Shown here: piece by piece, positions 6,401 through 7,293 of the stretch
Layout of the letters: every line of letters starts with the position of its first letter
Numbering within the stretch: position 1 is the stretch's first letter
Made by a program: the position numbers and the translations under genes
Assembly (NCBI GenBank): GCA_017959625.1
Contig: JAGDAG010000057.1
Location: forward strand, 1-7,293
Reading direction: 5' to 3'
DNA from: Abditibacteriota bacterium
GTDB taxonomy: Bacteria > Armatimonadota > UBA5829
DNA: 7,293 nt
Notes under the pieces: model-generated
What the model was told of the DNA's origin: nothing
What the model saw: the letters and a program-made list of their open reading frames with translations, nothing else
Database searches by the model: none

Positions 6401-7218
6401 ACGAAGCCTGGGACGGCGGCTGGGAGGATATAGAGGCCCCCCGGGACCCCGAGGAAAAGACCAAAGCCGACTACACGGTGTTCCGAAAACGCGTGCTCAT
6501 CCCCGCCGACTGGCAGGGCGAGGATCTGTATTTCCACGTTGACAAGCTGGGGCAGCCCTGGGACGGCGGCACCCTGAATCTGGTTTACGTCAACGGCTAC
6601 CCCTGCGGACGCCTGCACTTCCGGGGCGAGGTGAAGATCAGCCCCTTTGTGAAATACGGCGCTTATAACACCATCACCGTATTCTCCCACTGCAACAAGT
6701 GCTTCAAGGGCCCTTCGCTGACGGTGCGCCGGGTCCGGAAGCCCGAACGCTTTGCAGAGGCGGAAAGCAGCGTGCCCGACGGCCTCTTCGCCCTGGTGGG
6801 CAACGGCATTTCCGGCAACGGCCTCACCTGCCCCGACCTTTGGGGCAGGCCCGGCAAGGGCGGCAGGGTATTTGACTACAACGCTTCCGGCGAAGGCAGG
6901 TTTTTGTATATCAACGTGGCCGACGATGCGGTATATGACGCGAATGAAGACTGGATCCTCAAGGTGGAATACCTGGACGAGGGCGAAGGCCGCTTCGGCG
7001 CGGACTACGACTCCAACGACGCGTCACAGACCGCAGAAGGCGCCTTTTCCGACGGAGGCAGGCTCAAGAAAACCGGCGCGGGCGGGTGGAAGACAGCGGA
7101 GTTTCTGCTCAAAGGCTGCCGCTTTGCCAACCGGCAGCACGGAAAGGCAGACCTGCGCATCTTCCCTGTTGAAGGAGACCTGACCGTAAGGAGCCTCAGC
7201 CTGAAAAAAGCCGAATGA
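3421..7218 (+). CDS. Large secreted multidomain putative glycoside hydrolase
   Basis: A 1265-residue exported protein. Residues 1 to about 20 form a signal peptide (MKRYVFAFILLVFAAPLFA). Residues 25-290 look like a beta-rich N-terminal domain, with 'LGVYMGSEDD' (214-223) and 'DWKKGADIYRPWIRK' (271-285), patterns I recall from uncharacterised hydrolases annotated with DUF6259-like domains. Residues about 300-620 look like a TIM-barrel-type core. 'LHYDTEG' (436-442; Asp439, Glu441) and 'RAEHCAD' (496-502; Glu498) end probable strands and are candidate acidic catalytic residues, with 'LMPEVFRY' (534-541) and a glycine/aromatic loop (561-574) also near the site. Residues 620-735 look like the barrel's beta-sandwich partner; 740-955 hold two Ig-like modules; 961-1105, starting DLSGSWKMF, resembles the GH2 sugar-binding jelly roll; 1120-1265 looks like a further jelly roll. 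There is no dockerin, sorting motif or C-terminal anchor. It lies downstream of the prepilin gene across a terminator. Polysaccharide cleavage is likely but substrate and family are uncertain; domain edges are estimates. Confidence 0.75.
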   Translation: MKRYVFAFILLVFAAPLFAAEAALENGRVILKNRNARIVLDARTAALVPGENGALRGPWFDVTLEDRKGLEPWEYHKEGPAYHFDGSFRGTKGGKTYILPDAAPEVALSDKGGDARADFGFRLMGMLVTCRVRLDDDAPGGCYSVEAKSLTGEGLADVIDLTLSGMEVPGGWFLYPEILGCRINPGAFKPGEVKEGPYPGYMYMQWMDFYNKDLGVYMGSEDDYGYIKKMYVGKNSEGEACMGFSFTGCWVTEKNDSFATPSIYVVCHEGDWKKGADIYRPWIRKVIGPLNTPKKILEMPTSLCWLEHEGGYSDLVKTFEMIQASPVHAAFITKAVCLSVPEGWDGILGGSLDYKRSFARIKELGGSAALFTFDRATLMGTANFADYVQDWANKKRSGAWETAFNDMMPAPFSPTFREQRVDEAVRWVRDFGLDELHYDTEGSSADSPTVSTGMAGGPCYRSDIGARPNETPHYFKLLYKETVEACRKYNPEFTLRAEHCADFFYPEFSSSSAHQYPALYAEMRKYKAGRDYYLMPEVFRYTLPEFAQVQMPATSNSEYWMYMGGMGYGFHGGGPSWQFDPFVRDNYNGSLKNRYDYYDRDWRLYWDWRVGFAEASLEGETDPEVYFDAGNGKKYAGFEAPVTAITCKGRGREITCAEARDTSIMSRQGNGMEYRRELGSGDQRGPFTLDFPVTLSAPSFMLHTLEGSYPVKPAVKNGRGALELTGPGCFVIEAWEGPHLALELPEDQVIAGSEFDLTLRFDAPREGSVIVTLPAGWEQPAPVKVAKGTAAKTLRIKAPAGIFGKSYPVKAVYTAGRDKCTAAGHISVAEPFSVVFGMPEKADSGVVRQNAPAPFRIRIANNTPRRAELEVSVTGGCAKMAPQKIVLEGIGRAELISPDSAFHRWAAPGEDDDPPLPANAWEAETEFTLTAPSAEPCVVKVTEGGRTVFEETVFPDVAVMDLSGSWKMFDIPNHKASNNGLWGHNYLDTWYAQDEAWDGGWEDIEAPRDPEEKTKADYTVFRKRVLIPADWQGEDLYFHVDKLGQPWDGGTLNLVYVNGYPCGRLHFRGEVKISPFVKYGAYNTITVFSHCNKCFKGPSLTVRRVRKPERFAEAESSVPDGLFALVGNGISGNGLTCPDLWGRPGKGGRVFDYNASGEGRFLYINVADDAVYDANEDWILKVEYLDEGEGRFGADYDSNDASQTAEGAFSDGGRLKKTGAGGWKTAEFLLKGCRFANRQHGKADLRIFPVEGDLTVRSLSLKKAE

Positions 7219-7293
7219 CAAAATCCGCCCCCGCGGGGGCGGATTTTGTCATTCGGCTTTTTTCAGGCTGAGGCTCCTTACGGTCAGGTCTCC
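7174..7293. repeat. Perfect 120-base palindrome at the window end
   Basis: Bases 7174-7233 are the exact reverse complement of 7234-7293, with no spacer; I checked this in blocks of ten. The left arm holds the last 14 sense codons of the large gene, its stop and half of the hairpin. The right arm encodes the same GDLTVRSLSLKKAE plus stop on the minus strand (7293-7249). The symmetry runs to the final base. An assembly fold-back at a contig end is the simplest explanation; a convergent duplicate gene copy is the alternative. Confidence 0.97.
7219..7248 (+). terminator. GC-rich terminator-like hairpin after the large gene
   Basis: Directly after the stop codon, CAAAATCCGCCCC and GGGGCGGATTTTG form a 13-base stem around CGCG, ending in a short T run. 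The A/T-flanked GC stem resembles the terminator at 3367-3395 and the position is right. However, it is the centre of a much longer perfect palindrome, so the right half may be a mirrored copy and not natural sequence. The true loop and T tract cannot be read here. Confidence 0.55.

Noticed and set aside
3361..6690. An 1109-codon minus-strand open frame opposite the large secreted protein
   Set aside because: It is a codon-aligned mirror of the real gene, with low-complexity His/Gly/Val-rich translation and no start signal. It is explained by the same codon avoidance.
7249..7293. Convergent second copy of the large gene's 3' end on the minus strand
   Set aside because: Only 14 sense codons and a stop, perfectly mirrored and ending at the window edge; more likely fold-back than a separate gene, so it is reported as part of the palindrome.

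Overview
The window carries four genes in two divergent pairs around a 283-base AT-rich spacer (2314-2596). Coding sequence is GC-rich, and the spacer is full of A and T tracts. The best organism clue is the small protein at 2597-3358. Its prepilin leader runs into 'LFPVFAQAREKARQ', then 'CLSNFRQIG' and 'YASDWDEYLP', which from memory is the typical form of the many prepilin-like proteins of Armatimonadota. Planctomycetota and Lentisphaerota have related proteins, so the phylum call is an inference. I see no rRNA, tRNA, CRISPR array, insertion sequence or phage gene.

Left half, minus strand (2351 down to 1): an extended -10 promoter, then a secreted protein of the GxGYxYP putative glycoside hydrolase family (2313-625), a 62-base gap, and the N-terminal 187 codons of a Gfo/Idh/MocA-type NAD(P)-dependent oxidoreductase that runs off the left edge. 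Right half, plus strand: a second extended -10 promoter preceded by a 21-base tandem repeat, the prepilin-like protein (2597-3358), a strong intrinsic terminator (3367-3395), and a 1265-residue secreted multidomain protein (3421-7218). That protein looks like an undercharacterised glycoside hydrolase: a beta-sandwich, a TIM-barrel-like core, Ig-like modules and two jelly-roll modules. A GC-rich hairpin follows its stop codon.

Taken together this looks like a carbohydrate-processing locus. Two exported candidate glycan-active proteins would act outside the cytoplasm, a pseudopilin-like surface or secretion component sits beside the larger one, and a cytoplasmic oxidoreductase could modify a released sugar. 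No transporter, SusC/SusD pair or regulator is visible, and the substrate cannot be read from the sequence.

Two points beyond the genes stand out. The last 120 bases (7174-7293) are a perfect palindrome with no spacer, mirroring the end of the large gene and its terminator and stopping exactly at the window edge. This is most likely an assembly fold-back, though a convergent duplicate copy is possible. Also, the four genes almost completely avoid the codons TTA, CTA and TCA while using ATA freely, which explains the very long open frames on the opposite strand.
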